Shown: positions 1 through 13,308 of the stretch, piece after piece
How the letters are laid out: each line of letters begins with the position of its first letter
How positions within the stretch are numbered: the first letter of the stretch is position 1
Assembly (NCBI GenBank): GCA_009193035.1
Contig: SWDT01000168.1
Location: 62,001 to 126,000, forward strand
Length of the DNA: 64,000 nucleotides
Direction of reading: 5' to 3'
From: Halicephalobus mephisto
Lineage: Eukaryota > Nematoda > Chromadorea > Rhabditida > Panagrolaimidae
Position numbers and translations under genes: made by a program
Notes under the pieces: generated by a model
Database searches by the model: none
What the model saw: the letters and a program-made list of their open reading frames with translations, nothing else
What the model was told of the DNA's origin: nothing

Positions 1-3000
1 GTCTCATCCGGCTCAAGATACTTATCTCGATTTTTTTGCCAAAGGTCATGCTGAATGGATAAAGTCAGACGATATTGAAGATAAAATTGAAGAAAATGAA
101 GAATTTGAAGAAAGTCTTCTAAGTGCTTTTTTTGAAAAAGTTTTGATGAATTTTGACAAAGACAAAATTGCAGATTTATGGAGTAAAAAAAATTCAGTAA
201 TTGAAGTTAGAAAAGAAATTTTAAAAACTGAACAAGATTTTAAAATTTTTTCAAATAATTCTATGATGAGATTGTGAGTTTTTTAATTTAATTTAATTTT
301 GAAAATAGAATTATGGAATTTTTAAAATTATACAAATTTTTGGAAATTTTTAAAATTATGCAAATTTCTGGAAATTTTTGAATTTTTTGAAGTTTTATGA
401 AAATTTAATTTTTATTTATGAAACTTATATATAAAATTTCAAAAAATCTTTTTATATAAAATTTTTATATGAAACTTTTATAAAAGTTTTTTATATCAAA
501 TTTTATAAAACCTTTTTATATAAAATTTTTATATGAAACTTTTATAAAAATTTATTATATAAAAGTTTCATAAAACTTTTTTGTATAAAATTTTTATATG
601 AAACTTATGAAAGTTTTTTATATAAAATTCTTTATTTTTAGAAATTCTATGGCTTGTTACAATCATCAAGGAAGTGAGGAATTAGAATTCTCTTCTGATC
701 CGGTAACTGTCCCTGCTGAAATAACGGATCACTGGCTAACGATGCTGAGAATAGAGTTGCTTTCGAACATGTGCAATATTGTTCTGTCTTGTGAGGATTC
801 CCTAATGGCTGTTATTGAGCTGGATGTGTTGTCGTGGAAAACAATTATGGTTCAACTTACGAATCAAAATCATCCTAAAATTAGAATTTTGATATTTTTA
901 TTATTACAGAATTTTTTTCTAAGATGTGCAGAAAAGTACAAAGAAGAATTTTTAAAACAACATGGATTTTTACTTTTAGGAAATCAAGTGAAAAAATTTT
1001 CAGTTAATTACGAAATTGCGGATTCGTTATTTTCGATTTTTTGTGGAGAATGTGTTAAAATTAAAGATGGATTAGACGAAGAACATTTGGAAACGATGGA
1101 AACGACGAGTTTTAGGTATGCATCATTTCATTCGTTATTTGCTCTTTTGGAATCTTCAATATCTGATCCGGCATTATTTTGGACTGTTTGTTCGACATTG
1201 CAGAAAATTTTTGAAGCTAATAATTCACTAAGAAGAGCTATGATTGATTGTGGAATTGTGGACACTATGATGAATGTTCTAAGGTTATGTTGTGTGAAAC
1301 AGCCAGAGTAAGTGTTTTTCACGTATAAAATTTGATTTTTATGTGTTAATTTTGGTTTTTCATATAGTGATTCTAATTTTCATATATCAATTTTGATTTT
1401 CATATATCGATTTTGATTTTGATATATTAATTTTGGTTTTCATATATGAACTTTGATTTTCATATATCAATTTCAATTTTTATATATTAATTTCAATTTT
1501 TTATATATGAACTTCAATTTTTATATATCAGTTTCAATTTTTATATATTAATTTCAATTTTTTATATGGATTTTTGTTTATTTTTTATTTTCAGCATGAA
1601 GACGATGATTGGGCCGGTTTTTCCGTTGATTGATTGCTGGATTAGTTTTTCAATATCCATTATTAATTTGGTTCTTCCATATAGAGATCCATATATGTAC
1701 AGTAGATTGGAGGATTTCCTATGGCTTTGTCAAATTGCGGATTACCAATTATCTAATCCGATGATTTCATCAGCACCAAGTGAAAGAATCAGAAAATTCA
1801 GTCAAATGGAAATGTATCCGTCTTCGGAATGTGTCGAATGCGCGAGGGAAATTGTAAGAAGAGCTTTTTGTCAGTTAATAGACACGTGGCTAGACACTAT
1901 CCTGACGATTTTGGTAGAAGGAAACACTATGATACCTGTGGATGAACGGATGGATAAAGGTCCGGATTCAAGTGATGAATCAGAATTTGAAATTTTTTAT
2001 GGTGATTCTGAATTTACATCTTCTGGATATTACGGTAATTTTTCTAAAAACAAAAAAAAACAAGAATTTGCAACAATAGAAGAACTTTCAAAAAGATTTA
2101 TTTTTGGATTACAAATGGGAAATAATTTATTTGTTTTTTCACAAATTCCAGAAATTATAAGTGAAAAAGAAGAATTATTTTTTCAAAGATATTTGGAAAT
2201 TTTAATTTCACCTTGGAAAAGAAAAAATTCAGATTACATGAAAGATTACTGTAATTTAATATTAAATTGTAAAGAAAAATGCAGAATTTATCTAGCAGAA
2301 TTAATTGCGTATGTTTTGTTTCCTGTTCAAATTAAAAAAATTAAAAAAATTAAAAAAAATGAAAAAATAGATGAACAAGGATTTTTAAAAAGAAGATTAG
2401 CTGTGGTTAAATGTCTGTCGGAATTGCACCAAAGTCAAGATTGTTTGACTTCGTTGTTGGATGTTAACTTGGATTATCAATATGGTATGAAAATTAGTCT
2501 TCATGAATTAGTTTTATGTCCACAATATGAAAATATTTGGGATGAATATGATCAAGATTTGGATAAATTAATTAGATTTTTAAGAACTCTTCAATTAGAA
2601 TCGCCTTTGGCTAACTTGACAAGAGAAGAAATAAGATCATTAACGACGGATGAAGTTATTTTATTTCATACTTATTTGACTAAAAGAGGATTTTTTGCGA
2701 GTTTTTTGAAAGAAAATGCTGTAAGATTGTCGAACAAAGATAATTCTTTAATAAAAGCTGTCAAAGATGTGAGTTTTAATGTTTTAGATTTTTTTAAATT
2801 TCTCAAATAATTTTTTTAATTTTTAAAAATAACTTTTTTTAAATTTCTTAAATGATTTTTTTTAAATTTTGTTTAAAAATAACTCTTTAAATTTTTTCGA
2901 AAGTAACTTTTTTTGAATTTTATAATTTTTAGAAATTTTTCAAGTTTTGAAAATTAATATTGAACTTGTTTTATGAGGATGTTAATTTTTTTATTTTTAT

Positions 3001-6000
3001 TTTTATTTTTAAATTGAAATTTTTATTTTTACTTTTTATTTTTAAAGTTTTTGTTTCCTTATTATTTTTATTTTTTTATTTATTATTTTTTAAATTTTTA
3101 TTTTTACTTTTTTATTGATTATTTTTATTTTTATATTTAAACTTTTACTTTTTATTTTTTATTTTTACTTTTTATTTTTACTTTTTTATTGATTATTTTT
3201 ATTTTTATATTTAAATTTTTACTTTTTATTTTTACTTTTTTATTGGTTGTTTTCAGCACGCTATTGCGTTGACTTGTACGATAGCAGAACTCCAGAATGA
3301 ACCAAGAAAATTCTACATGCAATCAAGAAAGGATTTTGTTAATGCTTGTGCGAAAGCTAATGAAGTACTAGCTAGTCTTGTGGTGGAACTTTGTCATCCA
3401 GAAGCTCCGTTTTATGATGCTGGATCTTGGCCAAGAGGATATTCATTGGATCCGACAGAAAATTCACATCGTGAAAGAAAAAGATTAAAACCTGATCATT
3501 TTAGATTTGATTTGAAATTTTTAAAGAAATCTAAACAAATTGAAATAGGATCAAGTTGGAAAAATCCATATCCATTGCAGAATTTGTGTGAATCTTGTCC
3601 GAATTTCGCAACAACGGACTACATCGAGGCCAGTAATCACGTCAGAGCCAGTTTATCCGCGACTTTGATAAGAACTGCTTTTGAATGTTCTGGAGAAATA
3701 ATTATTTCTGAAAGAAAAATTCACTTTTTAGGTGAAGAAGCAAAATCTACTCAAAAAGGATCAAAATGTAATCCAATTACTTTAGCATGGTATTATAATC
3801 AATTATCAGAAATTTATTATAGATTTTATCTTTTAAAAGATACAGCATTAGAATTATTTACTACAACAGGTGATGCATTTTTGATTGTTTTTAAATCGAC
3901 AAATGATAGAAATGGATTTGTTGAACAATTAAAAAAAATGGGTCTTGGTGGATTAATGGCAGATGAAAAACAAGAATTAAAAATTTCAACGGATTTTTGG
4001 AGAAAAGGAAATTTAACAAATTTTGATTATTTAATGATTTTAAATAAACTTGCCGGAAGATCTTTCAATGATCTAATGCAATATCCGGTTTTTCCTTTTA
4101 TTTTATCTAATTATGTTTCGCCAATTTTGGATCTTAATTCTGCATCGTCTTTTAGGGATTTATCAAGGCCTATGGCAATACAGAATAAAGCTATGGAAGA
4201 ATATTATGTTCAAAATTATAAATCACTTTTTGAAGAAAATCAAAATTCAGAAAATGATTCATTTTTTTCATCTTGTTTTGGAGCTTATAATTACGGTAGT
4301 CATTATTCAAACACAGGAATTGTGGCACATTATTTAGTGAGAATTTCGCCATTTACGAATGTTGCTCTAGAATATCAGGATAATAATTTTGATATTCCAG
4401 ATAGATTATTTAATTCAATAGATACTACTTGGAAATTATCCAGTTCGGAATCAACAACAGATTTTAAAGAATTAATTCCAGAATTTTTTTATCTTCAAGA
4501 AATGTTTAATAATAAAAATAAATTAAATCTTGGAATTAAACAAGCAGGTTCTGAAGTTGATGATGTTATTTTACCTTTATGGTGTCCAGAAAATGATTCA
4601 AGATTATTTTGTCTTATTCATCGACAAGCTTTAGAAAGTCAATATGTTAAAAATTATCTTCATTTATGGATTGATTTAATTTTTGGATTTAAACAACAAG
4701 GACAAGCAGCGATTAAAGCTATTAATGTTTTTCATCCAGCAACTTATAGAGGAAGAGATTTAGAAAATGAAAAAAAACATGATGAAATATCGTTATCTGC
4801 TTTGAGAACAATGGTCAGGACTTACGGTCAAATGCCAAATCAACTTTTTTTTAGTCCACATTTACCTCATTTAAGTTCGAGTAAATTAAATTGTAATTTT
4901 GAAACAAAACAATTATTACAAAGTATTAAAGGACTTAAATGGGGTGATTTTGTTGGAAGTCCGGATTTGGATAAAAAACAATGGTTAACTCCTGTACTTT
5001 CGTTAAAAATTGGAAGTTATGATTCAATCGGAAGACTTGTTCCGAATCACAAAGAAGGAATATGCTATGGAGTACCGGATAAAACAGAAATTATTTTAAG
5101 AAAAAATTTTGATAAAGATGTTGTAAAAAAAAATTTTGAAACAATTACAACAGCGATTGTTTCTTGGAAATTTAGTGATAATGTTTTAAGAATCAAAATT
5201 GTTCAGATGAATGATTCTGTTTGGATTAACTTAATTGATCTCCAAATGTTCGAACCTACTCAAGTTGTGTTTTCTCCTAATACTGATTTACTGTATATTG
5301 GGACCAGTTGTGGACTTGTTAGAGTATATTCGATCGATTACAAAAGTGATTCAGTAAGTACTTTTTAACAATGTTATTTACAGTATAGGATTGTTGATTT
5401 TTTGAAATTTTATTTTTAATTTAAAATTTTTTAAATTTTTAATTTAAAATTTTTTAAATTTTTTATTTAAAATTTAAAGTTTTTTTTATTTTTAAATTGG
5501 TACAAATAATCCAAGTAAATTACCAGATTTTTTTTCGAATATCTTCTTTTGGGGTTTTTTATAAACATGAATCTCTGGATTTATAAAATTTTTAATTGTT
5601 AAATTGAAGTAAATAAGGATTTTTTGACTCTGAACTTTTAGATCTTTTGGGAATGAAATCCTTAGATCCTCTAGGAGACGAATATCTGAATTTAACAATT
5701 AAAAAATTTTATATTTGGAAAATTTATAAAGTAAATAATCAATGTTTTTTTGACTATGGATCTCTTTAAGAATGAACTTTTGGATCTTTTGGGAATGAAA
5801 CTCCTAGATCATCTATGAGACGAATATCTGAATTTTTAATTTTTCCAAAAATTAAATTTTTTAACTGTTAAAGTAAATAATCAATGTTTTTTGACTATGG
5901 ATCTCTTTAAGAATGAACTCTTAGATATTTTGGGAATAAAACCCCTAGATCCTCTATGAGACGAATCTCTGAATTTATGTTTTTCAAAAATAAAATTTTT

Positions 6001-6921
6001 TAATTGTTAAATTAAATAATCAATGTTTTTTGACTATGGATCCCTTTAAGAATGAACCCTTAGATCTTTTAGGAATAAAACCCCTAGATCTTCTATGAGA
6101 CGAATCTCTGAATTTATGTTTTTCAAAAATAAAATTTTTTAATTGTTAAATTAAATTAAATAATCAATGTTTTCCGACTCTGGATCTCTGAAAATGAACT
6201 TTTAAACTTGTAAATTTTGTAAAATTTTTAATGAATTTAAAAAACACAATTAGAATTATTAATTACTGTATTTCAGAGAATTTGGTATGTTAAACTGGTT
6301 AATGAATTTTTTGCTCATAAATCTTCGATTTCGTCACTTAAAATTTGCGATGATTTTCATATTTTTCTTTCAACAAGTGTGGATTCAATGGCATGTCTAT
6401 GGGATTCAAACAAACTAACATATATCAGAACTTTGAAATCCAAATCATCAAATATTGAAGAAACAATAACAATAACAGCAATATCTTCTATTTCATGTGA
6501 TATAGCTATAGTATATCAATCAGGAAAAGGTTCAAAACTTGTATTATATACTGTAAATGGTGACATCATAGGTACATACACAACAGGACCAGAATTAACT
6601 ATTTTAAGTTTATCTATGACAAATATGAATGAAGGTACCGGAATTAATTCTATTGCAATTGGATTACAAAATGGAATTATTAAATTATTAGATACATGGA
6701 CATTATCATGGATATGTGATATTAATTCTGGTACTATTGATCCTATTATAAGTATCGAATTCACATATGAAGCTAAAAGATTATATGCAGCTCTTACAAG
6801 TGGTACTGTACTTTGTTGGCAAGTCAATGTTCCATCTTCTAATTCTAATTCTGTTCAAAATTCCGGAAATTTCAAATCAAAAAATCTTCCAAATTTCAGA
6901 ATGCTCAATCCTTTTGTTTAA
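1..6921 (+). CDS. lyst: LYST-type BEACH/WD40 protein, 3' part (5' end outside window)
   Basis: Exons 2-273, 642-1307, 1595-2768, 3257-5353 and 6277-6921 join in frame (1617 codons plus TAA) with GTGAG/GTAAG donors and TTTTAG/TTTCAG acceptors. The 5' part lies outside the window. The family acts as a large cytosolic scaffold controlling size and fission of lysosome-related organelles. A PH-like region (about residues 820-950 of the visible part) precedes a BEACH domain (about 960-1240) with the hallmark GRSFNDLMQYPVFPFIL, a YGSHYSN block and an AINVFHPATY block. WD40 repeats fill the last two exons (for example DSMACLWDSNKL). The block FNDLMQYPVFPFIL plus HYSNTG matches LYST more closely than neurobeachin or WDFY3, as I remember them. 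The gene converges on the isocitrate dehydrogenase gene 90 bp downstream. Subfamily assignment is from memory of the family, not alignment. Confidence 0.88.
410..605. repeat. AT-rich tandem repeat in LYST intron 1
   Basis: The intron at 274-641 contains imperfect tandem copies built from TATAAAATTTTTATATGAAAC and ATAAAAGTTTTTTATAT segments. They are partly self-complementary. No coding signal is seen. Confidence 0.7.
1350..1570. repeat. Tandem array of CATATAT-box units in LYST intron 2
   Basis: The intron at 1308-1594 is about eight imperfect copies of a unit of roughly 25-30 bp, TTTTCATATATCAATTTTGA with variants, running up to the acceptor at 1594. The ATATAT core is the same motif found singly in many other introns of this window. 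Confidence 0.75.
2769..3256 (+). other. LYST intron 3, T-rich low-complexity sequence
   Basis: The intron runs from GTGAGT at 2769 to TTTTCAG at 3256. From about 2985 it consists of TTATTTTTA-type simple repeats. Nothing else is visible in it. Confidence 0.7.
5560..6190. repeat. About 142-bp tandem repeat (4 copies) in LYST intron 4
   Basis: Four copies of a unit of about 140-144 bp lie inside the intron 5354-6276. The anchor CAATGTTTTTTGACTATGG recurs near 5740, 5882, 6022 and (diverged) 6166. Each unit carries GGATCTCTTTAAGAATGAAC and CTCTATGAGACGAATCTCTG blocks. Confidence 0.85.
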
Positions 6922-7011
6922 TATCGGGTTTTGTAATTTTTGTTTTATTTCTAAGTCACTTATAAAAAAATGCAATTATACAGTCTAAAACCTCAACATC
7001 TATAAAAACCT

Positions 7012-8319
7012 TTAGGCAGCCTGTTTCTTGGAGAGATTTTGAGAAAGTTTATCCAAGAAATCTAAGGTGTTCAAGTAATCTCCACGAGTAACTTTACTAG
7101 CTCCCTTGATACAGATAGCCAAGTCTTTCGTCATGAATCCAGATTCAATCGTTTCAACACAAACTGTTTCCAAATCATTTGCAAATTTAGCCAATTCAGA
7201 ATTATTATCCAATTTAGCACGATGTTCAAGACCACGAGTCCATGCAAAAATAGATGCAATAGGATTAGTAGAAGTTTCTTCTCCTTTTTGATGTTGACGA
7301 TAATGACGTGTAACAGTACCATGTGCCGCTTCTGCTTCAACAGTTTTACCATCAGGACATATAAGAACAGATGTCATTAAACCAAGTGAACCATATCCTT
7401 GAGCAACACTATCCGATTGAACATCACCATCGTAATTTTTACATGCCCAAACAAAACCACCTTCTGATTTCATTGCTTGTGCAACCATATCATCAATTAA
7501 ACGATGTTCATACCAGATACCTTTTTTCTCATATGCTGTTTTAAATTTACTTTCGTAAATTTCTTGGAAAATATCCTTAAAACGACCATCATAACGTTTC
7601 AAAATTGTATTTTTAGTACTCAAATACAATGGAATTCCACGATCTAAAGCATACGGGAAACATGAATTAGCAAAATCACGAATTGATTCATCAGTGTTAT
7701 ACATTCCAATTGTAATACCAGGTCCTTTAAAATGGAATACTTCTGCATTGATACCTTGTCCACCACCATCTGGAGTCCATTTCAATTCCAATTTACCTGC
7801 TCCAGGAACAACAAAATCCGTTGCTTTGTATTGATCACCATGAGCATGACGTCCAATAATAATTGGTTTTGTCCAAGTATTAACCAATCTAGGGACATTT
7901 TTGCAAATAATTGGTTCACGAAATACAGTACCTCCCAAAATATTACGAATTGTTCCATTAGGTGATTTCCACATTTCTTTAAGTTTAAATTCTTCAACAC
8001 GAGCTTCATCAGGAGTAATTGTTGCACACTTGATAGCTACATTATATTTCAAAGTAGCTTTAGCAGCATCAACCGTAACTTGATCGTTAGTTTCATCACG
8101 ATAAGGAAGTCCCAAATCATAGTACTTGATATCAATATCCAAATACGGCAAAATAAGCTTCTTCTTAATTTCAGCCCAAATGATTCTTGTCATTTCATCT
8201 CCATCCATATCGACAACAGGATTAGCAACTTTGATCTTCTTGCGATCTCCCGGAGCAGCTGTGGCAATTCCACGAATGCCATTGACACGAGCGACAAGTT
8301 GACTTGATGAACGGAGCAT
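7012..8319 (-). CDS. IDH2: Isocitrate dehydrogenase [NADP], mitochondrial
   Basis: A single-exon ORF of 435 aa, the usual length for eukaryotic NADP-IDH. The enzyme oxidatively decarboxylates isocitrate to 2-oxoglutarate and makes mitochondrial NADPH. Visible motifs: [14 protein letters not shown] near residue 40, [17 protein letters not shown] (substrate-binding Ser/Asn/Arg block), [20 protein letters not shown] (metal-binding aspartates), and [12 protein letters not shown] (NADP-binding). I chose the ATG at 8317-8319 because TTTTAG ends 2 nt upstream, so the longer upstream ORF is probably not translated. The first ~25 residues are Arg/Ser-rich without acids, typical of a mitochondrial presequence, so the mitochondrial rather than cytosolic isozyme is inferred. 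The TTTTAG acceptor may be a trans-splice site or the end of a 5'UTR intron. Confidence 0.93.
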   Translation of the reverse strand: MLRSSSQLVARVNGIRGIATAAPGDRKKIKVANPVVDMDGDEMTRIIWAEIKKKLILPYLDIDIKYYDLGLPYRDETNDQVTVDAAKATLKYNVAIKCATITPDEARVEEFKLKEMWKSPNGTIRNILGGTVFREPIICKNVPRLVNTWTKPIIIGRHAHGDQYKATDFVVPGAGKLELKWTPDGGGQGINAEVFHFKGPGITIGMYNTDESIRDFANSCFPYALDRGIPLYLSTKNTILKRYDGRFKDIFQEIYESKFKTAYEKKGIWYEHRLIDDMVAQAMKSEGGFVWACKNYDGDVQSDSVAQGYGSLGLMTSVLICPDGKTVEAEAAHGTVTRHYRQHQKGEETSTNPIASIFAWTRGLEHRAKLDNNSELAKFANDLETVCVETIESGFMTKDLAICIKGASKVTRGDYLNTLDFLDKLSQNLSKKQAA

Positions 8320-8324
8320 GACTA

Positions 8325-8480
8325 AAATAAAAAACATTAAAAATCCAATAATAAACATTAAAAATCCAATAAAAACATTAAAAATTTAATAAAAATATTA
8401 AAAATTCAATAAAAAACATTAAAAATTTAATAAAAACATTAAAAATACAATAATAAACATTAAAAATTCAATAAAAACAC
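8325..8480. repeat. Short tandem repeat upstream of IDH2
   Basis: About seven imperfect copies of a unit of roughly 20 bp, AATAAAAACATTAAAAATTC. They lie immediately 5' of the IDH2 start, inside its probable outron or 5' intron. Confidence 0.8.
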
Positions 8481-9760
8481 TAAATTTATCTCGACACGAA
8501 TTTCTACAACCTAAAATTAATTTTAAATTTCAATTTTAAACAATATAATTAACATTTCGAAACTATATTTTACTTATATAAATCCACATCTTTCTGAATT
8601 AAAATATATAAAATAAAAAACTTTTTTATCCTCATTTTTTAAAGTTATATTTCATATATCAAACTTAAAAATTATCCAAAAAACCACACCAAAATACGTC
8701 TTCGAAAACACGTTGATTTCACTATTAATAGGAACTTTAACCCAAGTCCCATGATATATCAAAAAATTTTAAAAAAATCTTTTTTGACAAGGTCAAGGAA
8801 GTTCAATAATCAGAAAAAAAATTTTCACTGATAAGACTGATTTCCAACATAACCTATTTAGACACAACTGAATGTTTAAAAAACTATCAATCTCGAAGAA
8901 AACGAACAAATGCTCAAAAATAATGGAAAAACGAAAAATTGCTTGCTTCAAAAAATGCAACAAACACGTGACGGCCATTCTTGCTGCATATACTTGCGTC
9001 AATGGATTTTCACTAAGCAAAGGACGTTCAGGACCCTTAGCTAATGTTCCCTACACTTCAAAGACGTTTACAAAAACGCTTTCAAACAAATAACAATGGA
9101 CCAAAAATCATCTTATTTTTTTTACTTGCAGTTGATCATCCAGAAAAATCATTTCGTTTACACACAGCAGTTTAAACTCAGTTTTAAAAACATTAAACTC
9201 AATTTAAACTTCATCTATTGTTTCATAATCAGTCTCAATTACAAAAACTAAAAAATCGGAACAAAGTTTTAATTTTAAAAATATTCAAAAATAATATTTA
9301 AAAAACATCCAAACTAGATCCTATTTAAACTAATAAAATTAATTCTCAAAGTTTTGAAGATGGATTAAGATGCGCACAAGGAAAAACAAACAACTTCTAA
9401 TTTGACCGATTGGGATAAAGTTTCCGTAAGTCAACAAAAACGCCGTTTGAGTTGGCATCGGGACCGTGACAGCATTGATTATCGACGAAAATTAGCATAA
9501 AGATTGCAATAGGACGAAATTTCAACCCAATTTCGTAAAATAATCAAGCAAAAATTGATTTAAAATTCAAAAAAAAATAAAAAATAAAGATCATCGAAAA
9601 TCAAATTCAAAACTTATATTAACTCGATCAAAATTAACGATCAATGACGAAAAATCATAAAAAAACTTTAAAAATTACTAATTTTACACAAGCTTTAAGA
9701 AAACTCATGTAAAAAATGAAAATTATTTAAATATTAAAAAACAACGAATTTCGAAGACCG
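8481..9760. other. Gene-free stretch 5' of IDH2
   Basis: Mostly AT-rich. It presumably contains the IDH2 promoter. At 9369-9500 there is a short, less AT-rich open stretch (see findings). No gene can be supported. Confidence 0.5.
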
Positions 9761-9765
9761 ATGTT

Positions 9766-10377
9766 CCAAAGGCGGGAAACACAGAAAACCAAAACGGCAG
9801 ATGTAAAAATAGAAATATCACGAAATACCGAACATGGAGTAGAAATTCACGAGACTTTACGGAGTAAATAATAATGAAACACCAAGTAGCTCGAGATTTG
9901 AAGGAGATGATAAATCATTTTTTCTATATGAAATTCAGGGAAAATACCACAATAAAACTATCAAGAAATACAGAAAACAGAGTATCGTGGAAGTGAATAT
10001 CGATATTTATTTCAAAGGCGGGAAATACGAAAAATGTAAAAATAGAAATATTACAATCACGGAATTTAATACCGAACATGGAGTAGAAATTCAAGAGACT
10101 TCAGAATCTGGAACAAATAATAATGAAACACCAAGTAGCTCAGGATTTGAAAGAGATAATAAATTACTTTTTCTATATGAAATTCAAGTATTAAAAAAGT
10201 ATAGTGGAAGTGAATATCGACATTTATTTCAAAGGCGGGAAATACGAAAAATCAAAACACGTCAGATACAAGAATAGAAATATCACAATCACGGAATTTA
10301 ATATCGAACATGGAGTAGAAATTCAAGAGACTTCAGAATCTAGAACAAATAATAATTAAACACCAAGTAGCTGAAGA
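9766..10377. repeat. About 210-bp tandem repeat, three copies
   Basis: Three diverged direct copies start near 9766, 9991 and 10202. Shared blocks are TTTCAAAGGCGGGAAA, CGAACATGGAGTAGAAATTC and AATAATAATGAAACACCAAG. The middle copy is open for 96 codons from 9987, the others are not, so I treat the array as non-coding. It lies just upstream of the DNAJC3 promoter. Confidence 0.8.
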
Positions 10378-10598
10378 AACAAGGGCGAATCGAAAGTCCT
10401 TCTCGGACTGGCCAGAGTTCTTGCCTGCATTTCCATTTTTTTCGTTTCGAGAGGTTGTCGAGGAAGTCAACGTCAGCAACAGCGTTTGTTCCGCAGTTTT
10501 CTCGATCGCTCGTTGTTCGTTTCATCTAAGTTCTCATTGTTTGCGATTGATTTAATTTAATTATTTTAATTTCACATTTTTCGACCTTCAATTTACAA
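10378..10598 (+). promoter_or_regulatory. Probable promoter/5'UTR of DNAJC3
   Basis: A distinctly less AT-rich 160-bp block begins at 10378, just after the repeat array, and ends in an AT-rich leader before the ATG at 10599. It holds GTCAACGTCAGC at about 10468. Its reverse complement reads TGACGTTG, one base from a TGACGTG-type unfolded-protein-response element. The UPR link is inference from the target gene's known ER-stress control. Confidence 0.4.
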
Positions 10599-13049
10599 AT
10601 GCAAAAAAATATTTTTAAAATTTCATATTTTTATTTTTTCGCATTTGTCATAGGTTACGGTGAGTTTTTTCATATATAAATTTTAATTTATTTTTGTTGA
10701 TTTAGTTTGGGCAAGTACTTCTCCAGAAGTTGAGAAACATTTGGAATTAGGAAAAAAATTCCTGAGCAAAGGACAATTTGCCGACGCCTTGACCCATTAC
10801 CATGCTGCCGTGGAACTAGATCCTACGAATTACCAGATTTACTTCAGAAGAGCCACTGTTTTGCTGGCTAGCGGAAAAGTGAAAGCAGCTTTACCTGATT
10901 TGGACAAGGTTGTCGAGTTAAAACCCGATTTTACAGCTGTAAGTTGAATTTTTGGGATTTTTGAAATTTGGAAATTTAAAATTTTCTATTTTATAACACT
11001 TAAATTTAGAATTTTCCGCTTTATGACGTTTAAAACTTAGAATTTTCCGCTTTATAACGTTTAAAACGTGGAATTTTCTATCTTATAACTTTTAAACTTA
11101 AAATTCCCAATTTGCAATACTAAATATTTGAAGTTTAGAATTTTCTGTTTTTTAATATTTAGTACTTTGATTTTCCTACTTTTTAACAATTAATGCCTAT
11201 CATTTTTCATTTTGCAGTATTTAATATATAAAACTCTTTATTTTTAATGTTTAAAAGTTGAAATCCTCTGGATTTAATATATGAACTTTCAATTTTCCTT
11301 GTTTGGAATTTCCTACTTTTTATATTTTGGTTTTAATATCTTAATTGTTTCGTTTTTAGGCTCTTATTCAACGAGGAAACTTTTTACTTAAACAAGGAAG
11401 ATTTGATCAAGCTGTGGAGGATTTTAAGAAGGTGTTGAAGTCAGAACCGAACAATAGCGAAGTCCAAGAAAAATTGAAATTGGTTGAATCTCTTCGGGAA
11501 TGGATCGATCAGGCGAACGATTACTATGAAAACGACGACTTTCACAATGCTGAAGCCCTTCTGGACAGGGTTCTGGAACACTGTACCTGGGATCCGGATC
11601 TTCATAGAAGACGAGCCAGATGCCGACAACATAGAGGAGATATCCAGAATGCAATTTCCGACATCCGTGCTATTTCTAAACTTGTTCCTGACTCTACTGA
11701 GGCTTTCTTGGAGATCGCTCAGATGTACTATTCCATCGGAGACATTCAGAACTCTCTGGCGCAAGTCCGTGAATGCCTAAAACTCAATCCGGATCACAAG
11801 GAATGTTTCCCATTCTACAAAAAAGCGAAAAAACTGCAAAAAATGCGCGAATCTCTTGATGAATTTGTAGCTAAAGAAGAATGGACAAAGTGCCTAGATA
11901 AGGCTAAACAGATTCTTCAGTTCGAAACGGATGTCGATAATGTTCAACTAGATGTGATGAGACAAACTTGCAAATGTAATCTCCAAGCTGGACATGTTGC
12001 TGAAGCAATAAACGAATGTTCGGAAGTTTTGAAATACGGCGATGAAAACGATCTCGATGTGCTTTGTGACAGAGCTGAAGCTTATATTGTTAATGAGCAA
12101 TTTGACAAAGGTTTGTTTTTTATTAATAAGGAAAATAACTTGTTTGCTGAAGGATACTTTGGGGATTGTTGTAGCATTAGGACTAAAGTACAAAATACCG
12201 AAACTGCTTGTTGTATGTCAAGTCTTGTCATAAAGTACAACGTGAAACAGCTGCCGAGTCTCTCAGGGACTTTCGTGCTAGGAGCTCACTCTCATGATGT
12301 ATTAAACATTTATAAAATTATTTAAAATCAATTAATTCTTGGTTTTTACCAGAGATAGTTGTGTTTTTTTGGAGATTTATTAAGCTTCATATATGGGGAT
12401 TAATTTTAGAAGGTTAAAAGATGATTTTGGATTCTGCATATCCTAATTCAGGAGTTTTTGGATTTATTTTCGAAATTTTAATTGCAAAATAGCCATTGCT
12501 TAGGGGTAAAATTGCAGATTGCTTTCAGTTCTAAAAATCCCCGAAATTTGTGTTTATTTTATAGCGATTTTTTTAGTTATACGATGTCTTTAAAAATATC
12601 TCTTTTCAGCTGTGGAGGACTTTCAGAAAGCACTTAATGCTCATGAAGGCAATAGAAAAGCCAAAGAAGGGTTACAAAGAGCTCAGAATCTTCTTAAACA
12701 GTCCAAGAAACGGGATTATTATAAAATTCTTGGTGTTCGTAGGAATGCTAACAAGAGAGAAATTATGAAGGCTTATCGTAAGCTGGCACAACAGTGGCAT
12801 CCGGATAACTTCCAAGATGACGATGAAAAACGAAAAGCTCAAGATAAATTTATCGATATTGCTGCGGCGAAAGATGTCTTAGCAGATGAGGAGAAACGAC
12901 GTCAATTTGATCAAGGTATTGATCCTCTTGATCCAGAAGCTCAACAACATGCACATAATCCTTTCAATGGTTTTCATGGTCATCCGTTTGGAGGACAAGG
13001 ATTTCACTTTGGAGGTGGAGACGGATACAGTTTCAAATTTAATTTTTAG
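10599..13049 (+). CDS. DNAJC3: DnaJ homolog subfamily C member 3 (p58IPK), ER co-chaperone
   Basis: Exons 10599-10659, 10706-10938, 11360-12110 and 12610-13049 join in frame to 494 aa; human DNAJC3 is 504. Residues 1-20 form a hydrophobic signal peptide, giving an ER-lumen protein that binds unfolded clients and hands them to BiP. TPR repeats follow; the first contains EKHLELGKKF. The C-terminus holds a J domain starting KKRDYYKILGV with the obligatory HPD tripeptide (QWHPDNFQ), then an FIDIAAAKDVL helix and a Gly/Phe-rich tail. Intron 3 (12111-12609) stays open in frame for about 70 codons, but the J domain joins only when it is removed. MIC10 lies 260 bp downstream on the same strand, so the two may be co-transcribed. 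Confidence 0.95.
10975..11330. repeat. Degenerate tandem repeat in DNAJC3 intron 2
   Basis: The intron 10939-11359 holds imperfect repeats of about 35 bp based on TTTAGAATTTTCCGCTTTATAACG, clearest at 10975-11110 and decaying downstream. Confidence 0.6.
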
Positions 13050-13308
13050 AGTCTTTTTTATACTTGCAGATGTGATTTTTGCACGGGTGTGCTATCTTGA
13101 ATTTTTGTTGTTTTCAGTAACGATTGAGAGTCATCAAAGTGCCTCATGGATGGGATGATTTTAGTGCATTAATGGTTAAATTTTAATTTATTGGAGTGAA
13201 ATTTGGATTTGATTATTTTAATTACTGGAAAAAAGAAAGGTTATAAACCTTGGATATTTGTGAATTTTTAAATTTTTAAAATTTTTGAATGTTTTTTTTA
13301 GTTTAGAA

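Noticed and set aside
8872..9093. Small basic ORF upstream of IDH2
   Set aside because: No recognisable motif, overlapped by an antisense ORF of similar length, AT-driven codon use.
9987..10277. 96-codon ORF in the 210-bp repeat array
   Set aside because: Only one of three repeat copies is open and the frame does not match any splice-compatible neighbour.
12111..12325. DNAJC3 reading frame continuing into intron 3
   Set aside because: Readthrough would remove the J domain; a good acceptor at 12609 restores the family sequence in the correct phase.
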